Source: Streptomyces antarcticus (GTDB lineage: Bacteria > Actinomycetota > Actinomycetes > Streptomycetales > Streptomycetaceae). Taken from it: a stretch of DNA of 64,000 nt. Both the position numbers and the translations under genes were made by a program. The stretch spans positions 62,001 through 126,000 of the forward strand of contig NZ_JAPNLM010000009.1 of the NCBI RefSeq assembly GCF_026627255.1. The letters run 5' to 3'. Shown here piece by piece: positions 33,841-42,360 of the stretch (the first letter of the stretch is position 1; each line of letters opens with the position of its first letter). Under the pieces are notes generated by a model that worked only from the letters and a program-made list of their open reading frames with translations, was not told the DNA's origin and searched no databases.

Positions 33841-34245
33841 TCAGGCGGCGGACGAGGCCAGACGGGCCCGCAGCAGGCCCGCCAGGGTGTCCGCGAACGC
33901 GACCGGGTCCACCGGAAGGGTCACCGCGGCCTCAGCGCGGCTCCAGGTGGCCAGCCAGGCGTCCTGGGGGCGCCCCATGAGCAGCAGCACCGGGGGACAC
34001 CGGAAGATCTCGTCCTTGATCTGCCGGCACACACCCATGCCCCCGGCCGGGACAGCCTCGCCGTCCAGCACACAGACGTCGATGCCGCCCGCGTCCAGCG
34101 CGGACAGGACCGCCGGAAGCGTCGCGCACTCCAGGAACTCGACCGGCGGCAGGTCCGCGGCCGGCTTGCGCCCCGCTGCCAGCAGCACCTGCTCCCGGGT
34201 GCCCGAGTCGTCGCTGTAGACCAGAACCCGCGCAGTCGCCCGCAT
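33841..34245 (-). CDS. Receiver-like single-domain protein
   Basis: 134 aa with a CheY-like alternation: RVLVYSDDSGTREQVLLAAG (acidic pair), DVCVLDGEAVPAGGMGVCRQI (Asp in the phospho-acceptor position) and PPVLLLMGRPQDAWLATWSRAEAAVTLPVDP, where the usual switch Lys is missing. No output domain. It may be a degenerate or stand-alone receiver. ATG 34245 has a strong GGAGGAACGAA site. Overlapping palindromes lie just upstream. It sits inside the respiratory gene block; a link to respiration is only suggested by position. Confidence 0.82.
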   Translation of the reverse strand: MRATARVLVYSDDSGTREQVLLAAGRKPAADLPPVEFLECATLPAVLSALDAGGIDVCVLDGEAVPAGGMGVCRQIKDEIFRCPPVLLLMGRPQDAWLATWSRAEAAVTLPVDPVAFADTLAGLLRARLASSAA

Positions 34246-34256
34246 TTCGTTCCTCC

Positions 34257-34276
34257 ACGTGTCACGTGAATCACGT
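34257..34276. promoter_or_regulatory. Overlapping CACGT palindromes upstream of the receiver gene
   Basis: ACGTG-T-CACGT (34257-34267) and ACGTGA-A-TCACGT (34264-34276) share bases and lie directly 5' of the Shine-Dalgarno sequence of the minus-strand receiver gene. They are candidate autoregulatory or divergent-control sites; ctaE lies on the other side. Confidence 0.5.
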
Positions 34277-34470
34277 TGATGTTCATGGGGTATCCCCGGC
34301 GGAGCCAGGGGAACGGATGGTACTCCTCCCGATGCGCTGTCAACATCGGTTCGGACAGGCTCGCGAGCGGCGTCCGGAGGGTGATCTGATGGGCCGTTCG
34401 GGCCTTGCACACCCCCCGGACACTCCGAACGGCACCCCCCGGGGTGAGGGCGGGATAAGCGACCGACATA

Positions 34471-35091
34471 ATGTCGGTCGTGGCGACAGCAACGACAGTA
34501 GATACCGGGCACGCGCACCCGACGGTCAACAGGCCGAACCTCGTCAGCGTCGGAACCATCATCTGGTTGAGTTCCGAGCTGATGTTCTTCGCGGCCCTCT
34601 TCGCGATGTACTTCACCCTGCGATCCGTGACAGGCACCGAGTACTGGACAGAGCAGGCTTCGGCCTTGAATCTGCCCTTCTCGGCGACGAACACGACGAT
34701 CCTGGTGCTTTCCTCGCTCACCTGCCAGCTCGGCGTATTCGCAGCCGAGCGCGGTGACGTGAAGAAGCTCCGGACGTGGTTCATCATCACGTTCGTCATG
34801 GGTGCGATCTTCATTGGCGGCCAGGTGTTCGAGTACACCGAGCTGGTCATGCACGAGGGCATGAGCCTCTCGTCCGGTCCGTACGGCTCGGTCTTCTACC
34901 TGACCACCGGCTTCCACGGGCTGCACGTGACGGGCGGTCTCATCGCCTTCCTGCTGGTCCTCGGCCGGACGTACGCGGCCAAGAGGTTCACCCACGAACA
35001 GGCCACGTCGGCCATCGTCGTGTCCTACTACTGGCACTTCGTCGATGTCGTCTGGATCGGCCTCTTCGCCACGATCTACCTGATCAAGTAG
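34471..35091 (+). CDS. ctaE: Cytochrome c oxidase subunit III
   Basis: 206 aa, five membrane segments. Family motifs include GTIIWLSSELMFFAALFAMYF, GGQVFEYTELV, GFHGLHVTGGLIAFLLVLGRTY and YYWHFVDVVWIGLFATIYLIK. It stabilises the aa3 oxidase core. ATG 34471 is directly preceded by GACATA and probably leaderless or poorly led. It begins the run ctaE-qcrC-qcrA-qcrB. Confidence 0.96.
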   Translation: MSVVATATTVDTGHAHPTVNRPNLVSVGTIIWLSSELMFFAALFAMYFTLRSVTGTEYWTEQASALNLPFSATNTTILVLSSLTCQLGVFAAERGDVKKLRTWFIITFVMGAIFIGGQVFEYTELVMHEGMSLSSGPYGSVFYLTTGFHGLHVTGGLIAFLLVLGRTYAAKRFTHEQATSAIVVSYYWHFVDVVWIGLFATIYLIK

Positions 35092-35167
35092 CGAGTACGT
35101 CACCGGGCGAGACCCGGCACTCCATCCAGACACACCGACGCAGAAGATCCTGACACCGGGGTAATCC

Positions 35168-35977
35168 GTGAAAAAGCTCTCCGCACGACGACGCCATCCG
35201 CTGGCGGCGGTTGTCGTTCTACTCTTCGCGCTGGCGGCCACCGGGGGGCTGTACGCCGCCTTCGCCCCCGCGGGCAAGGCGCAGGCCGATGAAACCGCCC
35301 AGTCCCTCGCCATCGAGGAGGGCAAGAAGCTCTACGCCGTCGGCTGCGCAAGCTGCCACGGAACCGGCGGTCAGGGTTCCTCTGACGGCCCGAGCCTGGT
35401 CGGCGTCGGCTCCGCGGCCGTCGACTTCCAGGTGAGCACGGGCCGCATGCCCGCGCAGCAGCCCGGCGCCCAGGTGCCGAAGAAGCCCGCGATCTACTCC
35501 CAGGAGCAGATCGACCAGCTGGCCGCGTACATCGCGTCCCTCGGGGCCGGCCCGATCACGCCGACCGGCAAGCAGTACGACCCGGCGGGCGCCGACATCG
35601 CCAACGGTGGTGTGCTCTTCCGCAACAACTGCGCGCAGTGCCACAACTTCACCGGCGAGGGCGGCGCTCTGACGAACGGCAAGTACGCCCCGAACCTCGA
35701 GGACGTCTCGCCGAAGCACATCTACGAGGCCATGCTCACCGGCCCGCAGAACATGCCCTCCTTCCCGGACAGCACCATGCCGGAGAAGCAGAAGAAGGAC
35801 ATCATCGCGTACCTCCAGAACGTGAACGGCGAGAAGTCGACGAGCCCCGGTGGCCTCAAGCTCGGTGGCCTCGGCCCCGTCTCCGAGGGTCTGTTCGGCT
35901 GGATCTTCGGTCTGGGTGCGCTGATCGCTGTCGCCGTCTGGGTCGCGGCCCACACCGCTAAGGCCAAGAAGTCATGA
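35168..35977 (+). CDS. qcrC: Diheme cytochrome c subunit of the bc1 complex
   Basis: 269 aa. An N-terminal signal/anchor segment, two class-I cytochrome c domains with CASCH and CAQCH heme sites, and a C-terminal anchor (LFGWIFGLGALIAVAVWVAAH). It carries electrons straight from bc1 to aa3 oxidase, replacing soluble cytochrome c. GTG 35168; its stop overlaps qcrA as ATGA. Confidence 0.96.
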   Translation: MKKLSARRRHPLAAVVVLLFALAATGGLYAAFAPAGKAQADETAQSLAIEEGKKLYAVGCASCHGTGGQGSSDGPSLVGVGSAAVDFQVSTGRMPAQQPGAQVPKKPAIYSQEQIDQLAAYIASLGAGPITPTGKQYDPAGADIANGGVLFRNNCAQCHNFTGEGGALTNGKYAPNLEDVSPKHIYEAMLTGPQNMPSFPDSTMPEKQKKDIIAYLQNVNGEKSTSPGGLKLGGLGPVSEGLFGWIFGLGALIAVAVWVAAHTAKAKKS

Positions 35978-37032
35978 GTAGCCAAGAGATTCCCGAAGAG
36001 AAGTACCTGCCGAGCGAGCAGGGCGACGCGCACCACGGTGGCGTCGCGGTCGCGGACGACCCGTTCGCCGACCCGGGCCTTCCGGTCCACAAGCCCCGTA
36101 TCCAGGACATCGACGAGCGGGCGGCGAGGCGCTCAGAGCGCACCGTCGCGTTCCTGTTCACGCTCTCGATGCTGGCCACGATCGGCTTCATCGCGTCCTA
36201 CGTGATCTTCCCGGTAGACAAGATCGTCTACATCTTCCCCATCGGGAAGGTGAGCGCGCTCAACTTCTCCCTGGGCATGACGCTGGGCACGGCGCTCTTC
36301 TGCATCGGCGCGGGCGCGGTCCACTGGGCCCGCACCCTGATGTCCGACGTCGAGGTCGCCGCCGAGCGCCACGAGATCGCGGCTCCGCCGGAGGTCAAGG
36401 CGCAGGTCCTGCAGGACTTCGCCGACGGCGCCCGCGAGTCCGGCATCGGCCGCCGCCCGCTGATCCGCAACACGATGATCGGCGCGCTGGCCATGCTGCC
36501 GCTCTCCGCCGTCGTGATCATGCGCGACCTGGGGCCCCTGCCCGAGGACAAGCTGCGCAAGACCATCTGGGCCAAGGGCAAGCTGCTGATCAACGACAAC
36601 ACGGACGAGCCGCTGCGTCCCGAGGACGTCCTGGTCGGTTCGCTGACGTTCGCCCGGCCGGAAGGCCTGGACGAGCACGCGCACGACTTCCAGACGCAGA
36701 TCGCCAAGGCCGCCCTGATGATCGTCCGCATCCAGCCGGACGACATCAAGGACAAGCAGGAGCTGGCGTGGTCCCACGACGGGATCGTGGCCTACTCCAA
36801 GATCTGTACCCACGTCGGCTGCCCGATCAGCCTGTACGAGCAGCAGACGCACCACGTGCTCTGCCCGTGCCACCAGTCCACCTTCGACCTCTCCGACGGC
36901 GCCCGAGTCATCTTCGGCCCGGCCGGTCACGCGCTTCCGCAGCTGCGGATCGGCGTGAATGACGAAGGCTTCCTCGAAGCGCTCGGCGACTTCGAAGAGC
37001 CCGTCGGTCCTGCCTTCTGGGAGCGCGGATGA
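35974..37032 (+). CDS. qcrA: Rieske iron-sulfur subunit of the bc1 complex
   Basis: 352 aa. An acidic N-terminus, three membrane segments (about residues 50-210) as in other actinobacteria rather than the usual one, then the Rieske domain with CTHVGCPISLYE and CPCHQSTFDLSDG, which bind the [2Fe-2S] cluster by two Cys and two His. It takes electrons from quinol. ATGA overlaps join it to qcrC and qcrB. Confidence 0.96.
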   Translation: MSSQEIPEEKYLPSEQGDAHHGGVAVADDPFADPGLPVHKPRIQDIDERAARRSERTVAFLFTLSMLATIGFIASYVIFPVDKIVYIFPIGKVSALNFSLGMTLGTALFCIGAGAVHWARTLMSDVEVAAERHEIAAPPEVKAQVLQDFADGARESGIGRRPLIRNTMIGALAMLPLSAVVIMRDLGPLPEDKLRKTIWAKGKLLINDNTDEPLRPEDVLVGSLTFARPEGLDEHAHDFQTQIAKAALMIVRIQPDDIKDKQELAWSHDGIVAYSKICTHVGCPISLYEQQTHHVLCPCHQSTFDLSDGARVIFGPAGHALPQLRIGVNDEGFLEALGDFEEPVGPAFWERG

Positions 37033-38684
37033 GCACTGCCACTACGAATTCATCAGCCGCGGGCGCGGCGGGCAAGCCGGGGCGCAAAGCACCGGCCGGC
37101 GAGCGCGTGGCCGACTGGGCGGACGGCCGCCTGGGCATCTACGGCCTCGCCAAGGCCAACATGCGCAAGATCTTCCCGGACCACTGGTCCTTCATGCTGG
37201 GTGAGATCTGCCTCTACAGCTTCATCATCATCATCCTCACGGGTGTGTACCTGACGCTGTTCTTCCACCCGAGCATGAACGAAGTCGAGTACCACGGCTC
37301 GTACGTGCCGATGCAGGGCGTCCTGATGTCCGAGGCCTTCGCCTCGACGCTGGACATCAGCTTCGACGTCCGCGGCGGCCTGCTGATCCGCCAGATCCAC
37401 CACTGGGCCGCGCTGATCTTCGTCGCGGCGATGCTCGTGCACATGATGCGCGTGTTCTTCACCGGTGCGTTCCGCAAGCCGCGCGAGGTGAACTGGGTCT
37501 TCGGCTTCCTGCTGCTGGTCCTCGGCATGTTCACCGGATTCACCGGCTACTCGCTGCCGGACGACCTGCTGTCGGGTACCGGTGTCCGCTTCATGCAGGG
37601 CGCCATCCTGTCCGTCCCGGTCGTCGGCACGTACCTGTCGATGTTCCTGTTCGGCGGGGAGTTCCCGGGCGGCGACTTCGTCGCGCGGTTCTACTCGGTG
37701 CACATCCTGCTGCTGCCCGGCATCATGATGGGCCTGCTGGTGGCCCACCTGATCCTGGTCTTCTACCACAAGCACACCCAGTTCGCGGGCCCCGGCAAGA
37801 CGAACAACAACGTCGTCGGCATGCCGCTGCTGCCCGTCTACATGGCGAAGGCCGGAGGCTTCTTCTTCCTGGTCTTCGGTGTGATCGCGGCCATCTCCGG
37901 CATCGCGTCGATCAACCCGATCTGGGCGCTCGGCCCGTACCGCCCGGACCACGTGTCCACCGGTGCGCAGCCCGACTGGTACATGGGCTTCTCCGAGGGC
38001 CTGATCCGAGCCATGCCGGGCTGGGAGGTCAACCTGTGGGGCCACACGCTCGTCCTGGGCGTGTTCATCCCGCTGGTGATCTTCCCGCTGGTGCTGGCCG
38101 CGATCGCGGTGTACCCGTTCATCGAGTCCTGGGTCACCAAGGACACGCGCGAGCACCACATCCTGGACCGCCCGCGCAACGTCCCGACCCGTACGGCCTT
38201 CGGTGTCGCCTGGCTCACGTGGTACGTGATCCTGCTGATCGCCGGTGGAAACGACATGTTCGCGCAGTACTTCCACCTGTCGATCAACTCGATCACCTGG
38301 TTCGCGCGGATCGGCTTCTTCGTCGGCCCGGTCATCGCCTTCGTGATCACCAAGCGGATCTGCCTCGGCCTCCAGCGCCGGGACCGCGACAAGGTGCTGC
38401 ACGGTCGCGAGACCGGCATCATCAAGCGGCTCCCGCACGGTGAGTTCGTCGAGATCCACGAGCCGCTCTCGCAGGGTCAGCTGCACAAGCTCACCTCGCA
38501 CACGCAGTACAAGCCGGCCGAGATCGGCCCGACGGTCGACGAGAACGGTGTCGAGCGCAAGGTGGGGGCCCTGGAGAAGCTGCGCGTCAAGCTCAGCGAG
38601 GGGTACTACGCCGAGGACAGCCAGATTCCGAAGCCCACGGTGGAGGAGTACAAGGAGATCCAGAGCGGCCACGGCCACCACTGA
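37029..38684 (+). CDS. qcrB: Cytochrome b subunit of the bc1 complex
   Basis: 551 aa. It begins with an Ala/Lys-rich cytoplasmic stretch, then the b-type core: DHWSFMLGEICLYSF, IHHWAALIFVAAMLVHMMRVF and FYSVHILLLPGIMMGLLVAHLILVF, with the paired heme His residues. NPIWALGPYRPDHVSTGAQPDWYMGFSEG matches the Q-site region. It oxidises quinol. A C-terminal extension of about 120 aa (HEPLSQGQLHKLTSHTQY...) is typical of actinobacterial QcrB. Confidence 0.96.
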   Translation: MSTATTNSSAAGAAGKPGRKAPAGERVADWADGRLGIYGLAKANMRKIFPDHWSFMLGEICLYSFIIIILTGVYLTLFFHPSMNEVEYHGSYVPMQGVLMSEAFASTLDISFDVRGGLLIRQIHHWAALIFVAAMLVHMMRVFFTGAFRKPREVNWVFGFLLLVLGMFTGFTGYSLPDDLLSGTGVRFMQGAILSVPVVGTYLSMFLFGGEFPGGDFVARFYSVHILLLPGIMMGLLVAHLILVFYHKHTQFAGPGKTNNNVVGMPLLPVYMAKAGGFFFLVFGVIAAISGIASINPIWALGPYRPDHVSTGAQPDWYMGFSEGLIRAMPGWEVNLWGHTLVLGVFIPLVIFPLVLAAIAVYPFIESWVTKDTREHHILDRPRNVPTRTAFGVAWLTWYVILLIAGGNDMFAQYFHLSINSITWFARIGFFVGPVIAFVITKRICLGLQRRDRDKVLHGRETGIIKRLPHGEFVEIHEPLSQGQLHKLTSHTQYKPAEIGPTVDENGVERKVGALEKLRVKLSEGYYAEDSQIPKPTVEEYKEIQSGHGHH

Positions 38685-38740
38685 TCCCCGTACCACGTTG
38701 TGAGGGACTGGTTTCGGTCAGTCCTGGTGTCGCCACGGTG

Positions 38741-38771
38741 AGAGCCCCGTCCATTGTCCGGACGGGGCTCT
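38741..38771 (+). terminator. Terminator after qcrB
   Basis: 12-bp perfect stem (38741-38752 with 38760-38771), then TTCGCC. Confidence 0.8.
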
Positions 38772-38862
38772 TCGCCGTAACCGGGGCTGGATAGGCTGGA
38801 GCCCTTCCCATCCGACGTGGGCGGCGAACATGGGGGCGGCCCACCAGCAGCAGGAGCGGACC

Positions 38863-39930
38863 ATGAACGTGGTGACCCCGGCAGACGCCGACAGCGCGGC
38901 GGCGTCCCGTGGCTGGCCGGGCGTTCTCGACGCCCTGCTGACCGGCCAGGACCTGCGCGCCGACGACACCGCCTGGGCCATGGACCGGATCATGCGCGGC
39001 GAGGCCACCGACGCCCAGATCGCCGGCTTCGCCGTCGCGCTGCGGGCGAAGGGCGAGACGGTCGCCGAGATCACCGGCCTCGTCCGGACCATGTACGAGC
39101 ACGCCAACCTGATCGAGGTGCCGGGCCGGACGGTCGACATCGTCGGCACCGGCGGCGACGGCGCCAAAACGGTGAACATCTCGACGATGTCGGCGATCGT
39201 GGTGGCCGGAACCGGCGCCAAGGTGGTCAAGCACGGGAACCGGGCCGCGTCCTCCGCGAGCGGGTCCTCGGACGTCCTGGAGAAGCTCGGTGTCAACCTC
39301 GACCTCACCCCGGCGCGGGTGGCCGAGGTCGCCGAGGAGGCCGGCATCACCTTCTGCTTCGCGGTGAAGTTCCACCCGGCGCTGCGGCACGTGGCCGCCG
39401 CCCGCAAGGAACTGGGCATCCGCACCACCTTCAACTTCCTCGGCCCGCTGACCAACCCGGCGAAGGTACGGGCCCAGGCCACCGGCGTGGCCGACGCCCG
39501 GATGGCCCCGATCGTCGCCGGAGTCCTCGCCGAACGCGGCTCGTCCGCCCTGGTCTTCCGCGGCGACGACGGCCTCGACGAGCTGACCACGACCGCGACC
39601 TCGCGCGTCTGGTGGGTCCGCGACGGAAAGGTCGCCGAGCAGCAGTTCGACCCGCGTGACGTGGGCATCGACCTGGTGGACGTGTCCGCGCTGCGCGGCG
39701 AGGACGCCTCGTACAACGCGGACGTCGCCCGCCGCCTGCTGGCCGGTGAGACGGGCCCGGTGCGCGACGCCGTCCTGCTGAACGCGGCGGCCGCCCTGGT
39801 GGCCCTCGACCCCGGTACGGGCCCGCTGGAGGAGCAGATCCGGGCCGGCATCGCCCGTGCGGCCGAGGGCATCGATTCGGGCGCGGCCCGCGCGGCCCTG
39901 GAGCGCTGGGTGGCGGCGAGCAACCTGTAG
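38863..39930 (+). CDS. trpD: Anthranilate phosphoribosyltransferase
   Basis: 355 aa. It adds phosphoribose to anthranilate in tryptophan synthesis. Motifs: VDIVGTGGDGAKTVNISTMSA (PRPP binding), VVKHGNRAASSASGSSDVLEKLGV and FCFAVKFHPALRHVAAARKELGIRTTFNFLGPLTNPA. ATG 38863 has CAGGAG upstream; an in-frame ATG at 38830 has none. It stands apart from other trp genes in this window. Confidence 0.96.
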   Translation: MNVVTPADADSAAASRGWPGVLDALLTGQDLRADDTAWAMDRIMRGEATDAQIAGFAVALRAKGETVAEITGLVRTMYEHANLIEVPGRTVDIVGTGGDGAKTVNISTMSAIVVAGTGAKVVKHGNRAASSASGSSDVLEKLGVNLDLTPARVAEVAEEAGITFCFAVKFHPALRHVAAARKELGIRTTFNFLGPLTNPAKVRAQATGVADARMAPIVAGVLAERGSSALVFRGDDGLDELTTTATSRVWWVRDGKVAEQQFDPRDVGIDLVDVSALRGEDASYNADVARRLLAGETGPVRDAVLLNAAAALVALDPGTGPLEEQIRAGIARAAEGIDSGAARAALERWVAASNL

Positions 39931-40035
39931 CGGGCCGGAAACGGCGCCGTCCGGCTGATCGTTTCGAGCCAAGACCCCGGTCCAGCATGCGGACCGGGGT
40001 CCCCCGCGCGGGAGATCATGTGGCAGGATGCTGAC

Positions 40036-40152
40036 CAGGTCACGAGTGACAGCGTTTAGGCCCCGGCTTGCTGTCCGGCAACCCTCCTTCCGTGGCGGGG
40101 TGCCCCGGGTGATGACCAGGCCGTAGGCAGCGAGGTCTACGGCAAGCGCGGA
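40036..40152 (+). ncRNA. SAM-IV riboswitch
   Basis: The conserved core is visible: GGTCACGAGTGACAGCG near 40038, CCCCGGCTTGCTGTCCGGCAA near 40060-40082, CCCTCC, then GGGGTGCCCCGGGTGATGACC with TGACC (40113-40117) closing on GGTCA (40038-40042). A further hairpin CCGTAG/CTACGG (40121-40142) and GGCAAGCGCGG follow. This matches the actinobacterial SAM-IV pattern as I recall it. It should sense S-adenosylmethionine and control the gene at 40372. The 441-nt gap 39931-40371 also holds the hairpin and minigene listed next. Confidence 0.88.
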
Positions 40153-40154
40153 TC

Positions 40155-40185
40155 CCTCGACACCAGGGGTCCTGGTCTCTCGAGG
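40155..40185 (+). promoter_or_regulatory. Expression-platform hairpin masking a ribosome-binding site
   Basis: CCTCGA (40155-40160) pairs with TCGAGG (40180-40185) around an inner ACCAGG/CCTGGT stem. The right arm contains part of the GAGGAG Shine-Dalgarno sequence at 40182-40187, so the hairpin would block translation of the minigene that follows. Confidence 0.6.
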
Positions 40186-40195
40186 AGCGTTTTCC

Positions 40196-40216
40196 GTGAG
40201 CAAGCGAATGCGATAG
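40196..40216 (+). CDS. Hexapeptide minigene (MSKRMR) downstream of the riboswitch
   Basis: GTG AGC AAG CGA ATG CGA then TAG. It has an ideal GAGGAG site eight bases upstream that can be masked by the hairpin at 40155-40185. It is out of frame with the aminotransferase 155 nt further on. Probably a leader ORF through which the riboswitch acts; no function is known to me. Confidence 0.45.
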   Translation: MSKRMR

Positions 40217-40371
40217 GGCGAATCCGCCCCTTCTTCACCCCTCGGAACAGGGACACCTCCGTGTACCCCGGTTCACTCCGAGGGCCTTCCCGTACCCCGG
40301 ACGGCCGCAGGGCCGTACCCGCGTACGGGCGTACCGAAGCCATTCACCCCTGCCTGCCGGGAGATACCGCC

Positions 40372-41760
40372 ATGTCCGCATCCCTGAACGCCGCCACCAC
40401 CTCCGCCGTCGCCACGGCTGCCGACCCCGCCTGTGCCGGGCAGCTCGCGGTCCTCGGCCGGGACGTCACCGTCCCGCTCGTCACCGGCGGCGAGGTCACC
40501 TACGCGGCCCTCGACTACGCGGCCAGCGCCCCCGCCCTCCAGCGGGTCTGGGACGACGTGGCGGCTTACGCCCCGTACTACGGCAGCGTGCACCGCGGCG
40601 CCGGATACCTCTCCCAGCTCTCCACCGACCTGTTCGAGCAGAGCCGGGTCACCGTCGCCGAGTTCCTCGACTGCCGCCCCTCCGACCAGGTGGTCTTCAC
40701 CCGGTCCACCACCGACTCGCTGAACCTGCTGGCCGCCGCGCTCCCGGCCGGCTGCCAGGTCTTCGTCTTCGAGACCGAGCACCACGCCTCGCTGCTCCCG
40801 TGGACGAACGCCCGCGTCACCTACCTCAACGCCCCCCGCACCCCCGGCGAGGCCGTCGCCACCCTGGAGCGGGCGCTCGCCGGCCGCGACCCTCACGGCC
40901 CCGCCCTGGTCTGCGTCACCGGCGCCTCCAACGTCACCGGCGAGCTGTGGCCGGTCAAGGAACTCGCCGCCGCCGCGCACGCCCACGGCGCGCGGATCGT
41001 CCTGGACGCCGCCCAACTGGCCCCGCACCATCCGGTGTCCGTCCAGGAGCTCGACGTGGACTGGGTCGCCTTCTCCGGGCACAAGCTGTACGCGCCCTTC
41101 GGCTCGGGCGTGCTCGCCGGCCGCGCGGACTGGCTGCAGGAGGCCGACCCATACCTGGCCGGTGGCGGCGCCTCCCGCAAGGTGGCCCGGCGCGAGGACG
41201 GCGGCGTGGACGTCGAGTGGCACACCACCGCCGCCCGCCACGAGGCCGGCTCCCCGAACGTCATCGGCGTCTACTCCATCGCCTCCGCCTGCAAGGCCCT
41301 GACGGAAGCCGGCTTCGACAGCCTGGTCGCCCGCGAACGGCAGCTCATCGCGAAGGTCCGCGAGGGCCTGGCCGAGGTCCCCGCGGTGCGGGTCCTGTCC
41401 CTCTTCGGCGACGACGCCCCGCGCGTCGGCGTCATCTCCTTCGTGGTCGACGGCTGGAACAGCTCGCACTTCGCCGCCGCGCTGTCGGCGGAGTACGGGA
41501 TCGGCGTGCGCGACGGGCTGTTCTGCGCCCACCCGCTGGTCCGCACCCTGCTGGGCAGCGAGCCGCAGGCCCAGGGGGAGTGCGGTGCCCCGGAGGCCGC
41601 GCCGGGCGAGCGCTCGCTGAACGCCATCCGCGTCAGCTTCGGCGCCGGCACGCCCGACGAGCACGTCGAGCGCTTCGTGCGGGCGGTGCGGGAGCTGGTC
41701 GCGGACGGCGCCAAGTGGCAGTACCGCACGGAAGAGGGCCGCTGCGTCCCGGCCGTCTGA
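40372..41760 (+). CDS. Class-V PLP aminotransferase (cysteine desulfurase-like)
   Basis: 462 aa. PLP Lys lies in WVAFSGHKLYAPFGSG, LDAAQLAPHHPV holds the cofactor-binding Asp, and ETEHHASLLPW and TGASNVTGELWPV are substrate-side loops. No clear catalytic Cys loop like that of the desulfurase at 27533 is evident, so sulfur chemistry versus another aminotransferase or lyase reaction is open. The SAM-IV riboswitch upstream places it in sulfur amino-acid metabolism. ATG 40372 has GGGAG about seven bases upstream; GTG 40261 is a possible longer start. Confidence 0.82.
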   Translation: MSASLNAATTSAVATAADPACAGQLAVLGRDVTVPLVTGGEVTYAALDYAASAPALQRVWDDVAAYAPYYGSVHRGAGYLSQLSTDLFEQSRVTVAEFLDCRPSDQVVFTRSTTDSLNLLAAALPAGCQVFVFETEHHASLLPWTNARVTYLNAPRTPGEAVATLERALAGRDPHGPALVCVTGASNVTGELWPVKELAAAAHAHGARIVLDAAQLAPHHPVSVQELDVDWVAFSGHKLYAPFGSGVLAGRADWLQEADPYLAGGGASRKVARREDGGVDVEWHTTAARHEAGSPNVIGVYSIASACKALTEAGFDSLVARERQLIAKVREGLAEVPAVRVLSLFGDDAPRVGVISFVVDGWNSSHFAAALSAEYGIGVRDGLFCAHPLVRTLLGSEPQAQGECGAPEAAPGERSLNAIRVSFGAGTPDEHVERFVRAVRELVADGAKWQYRTEEGRCVPAV

Positions 41761-42078
41761 CGGGACCGACCCGGTCCCGGCGACCCCTGACCGGCGGCCG
41801 GCTGACCGGGGCGGGGCGGGGCCGTGGGGCGGGGACCCTCCGGAGGATCTCCTCGGCTCGCGGACGAAGCCGTACCTCGGTGCGCGAGCCGAGGAGACGG
41901 CCCGGCGGGACCCCGCGAACGGCCCGTGCCGTTCAGCCCCCGTCAGGAAACGGCACCCTCAGCCCCGCCGGCGCTTGAGGCGGGCCGGGCTCGGGGTCGT
42001 GCACGCGCCGCGTGCGCCGCGCCGGAGGAACCGGGCCCGCGCCGGATCCGCGCGTCCCCGTGAACCGCGCCGGAGGCG
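41761..42078. other. Gene-free region with hairpin and a degenerate repeat
   Basis: 318 nt. It holds a perfect 15-bp stem (41848-41862 with 41883-41897, 20-nt loop) that may be the terminator of the aminotransferase gene, and at 41960-41998 a degenerate inverted copy of the intergenic repeat found at 53728 and 57652. No coding potential is evident. Confidence 0.6.
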
Positions 42079-42360
42079 TTACGCGTCCAGGCCGATAGCG
42101 AAGGCCGCTTCCAGGTCGTGCTGGGAGTACGTGCGGAACGCGACGTGCGTGTCCGTCCCCTCGACGCCCGGGATCTTGCTGATGCGGCCCGGGATGATGT
42201 CCGCCAGGTTCTCGTGGCGGGCCACGCGGACCAGCGCGATCAGGTCGTACGTACCGGTGACGGAGTAGACCTCGCTGACGCTGTCCAGCGCGGCGATGGA
42301 CTCGGCGATCTCGGGGATGCGGTCCACGCTGGTCTTGATGAGCACGATCGCGGTGATCAC
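42079..42360 (-). CDS. Lrp/AsnC ligand-binding domain protein
   Basis: 93 aa, MITAIVLIKTSVDRIPEIAESIAALDSVSEVYSVTGTYDLIALVRV, the RAM/ACT-like effector domain of Lrp proteins, complete but without a DNA-binding HTH. Such short forms may bind amino acids and modulate full-length Lrp proteins. GTG 42360 overlaps the rhomboid gene stop as GTGA. Confidence 0.9.
   Translation of the reverse strand: MITAIVLIKTSVDRIPEIAESIAALDSVSEVYSVTGTYDLIALVRVARHENLADIIPGRISKIPGVEGTDTHVAFRTYSQHDLEAAFAIGLDA

Noticed and set aside
33841..34245. A full two-component response regulator
   Set aside because: It has no output domain and lacks the conserved switch Lys, so it is listed only as receiver-like.
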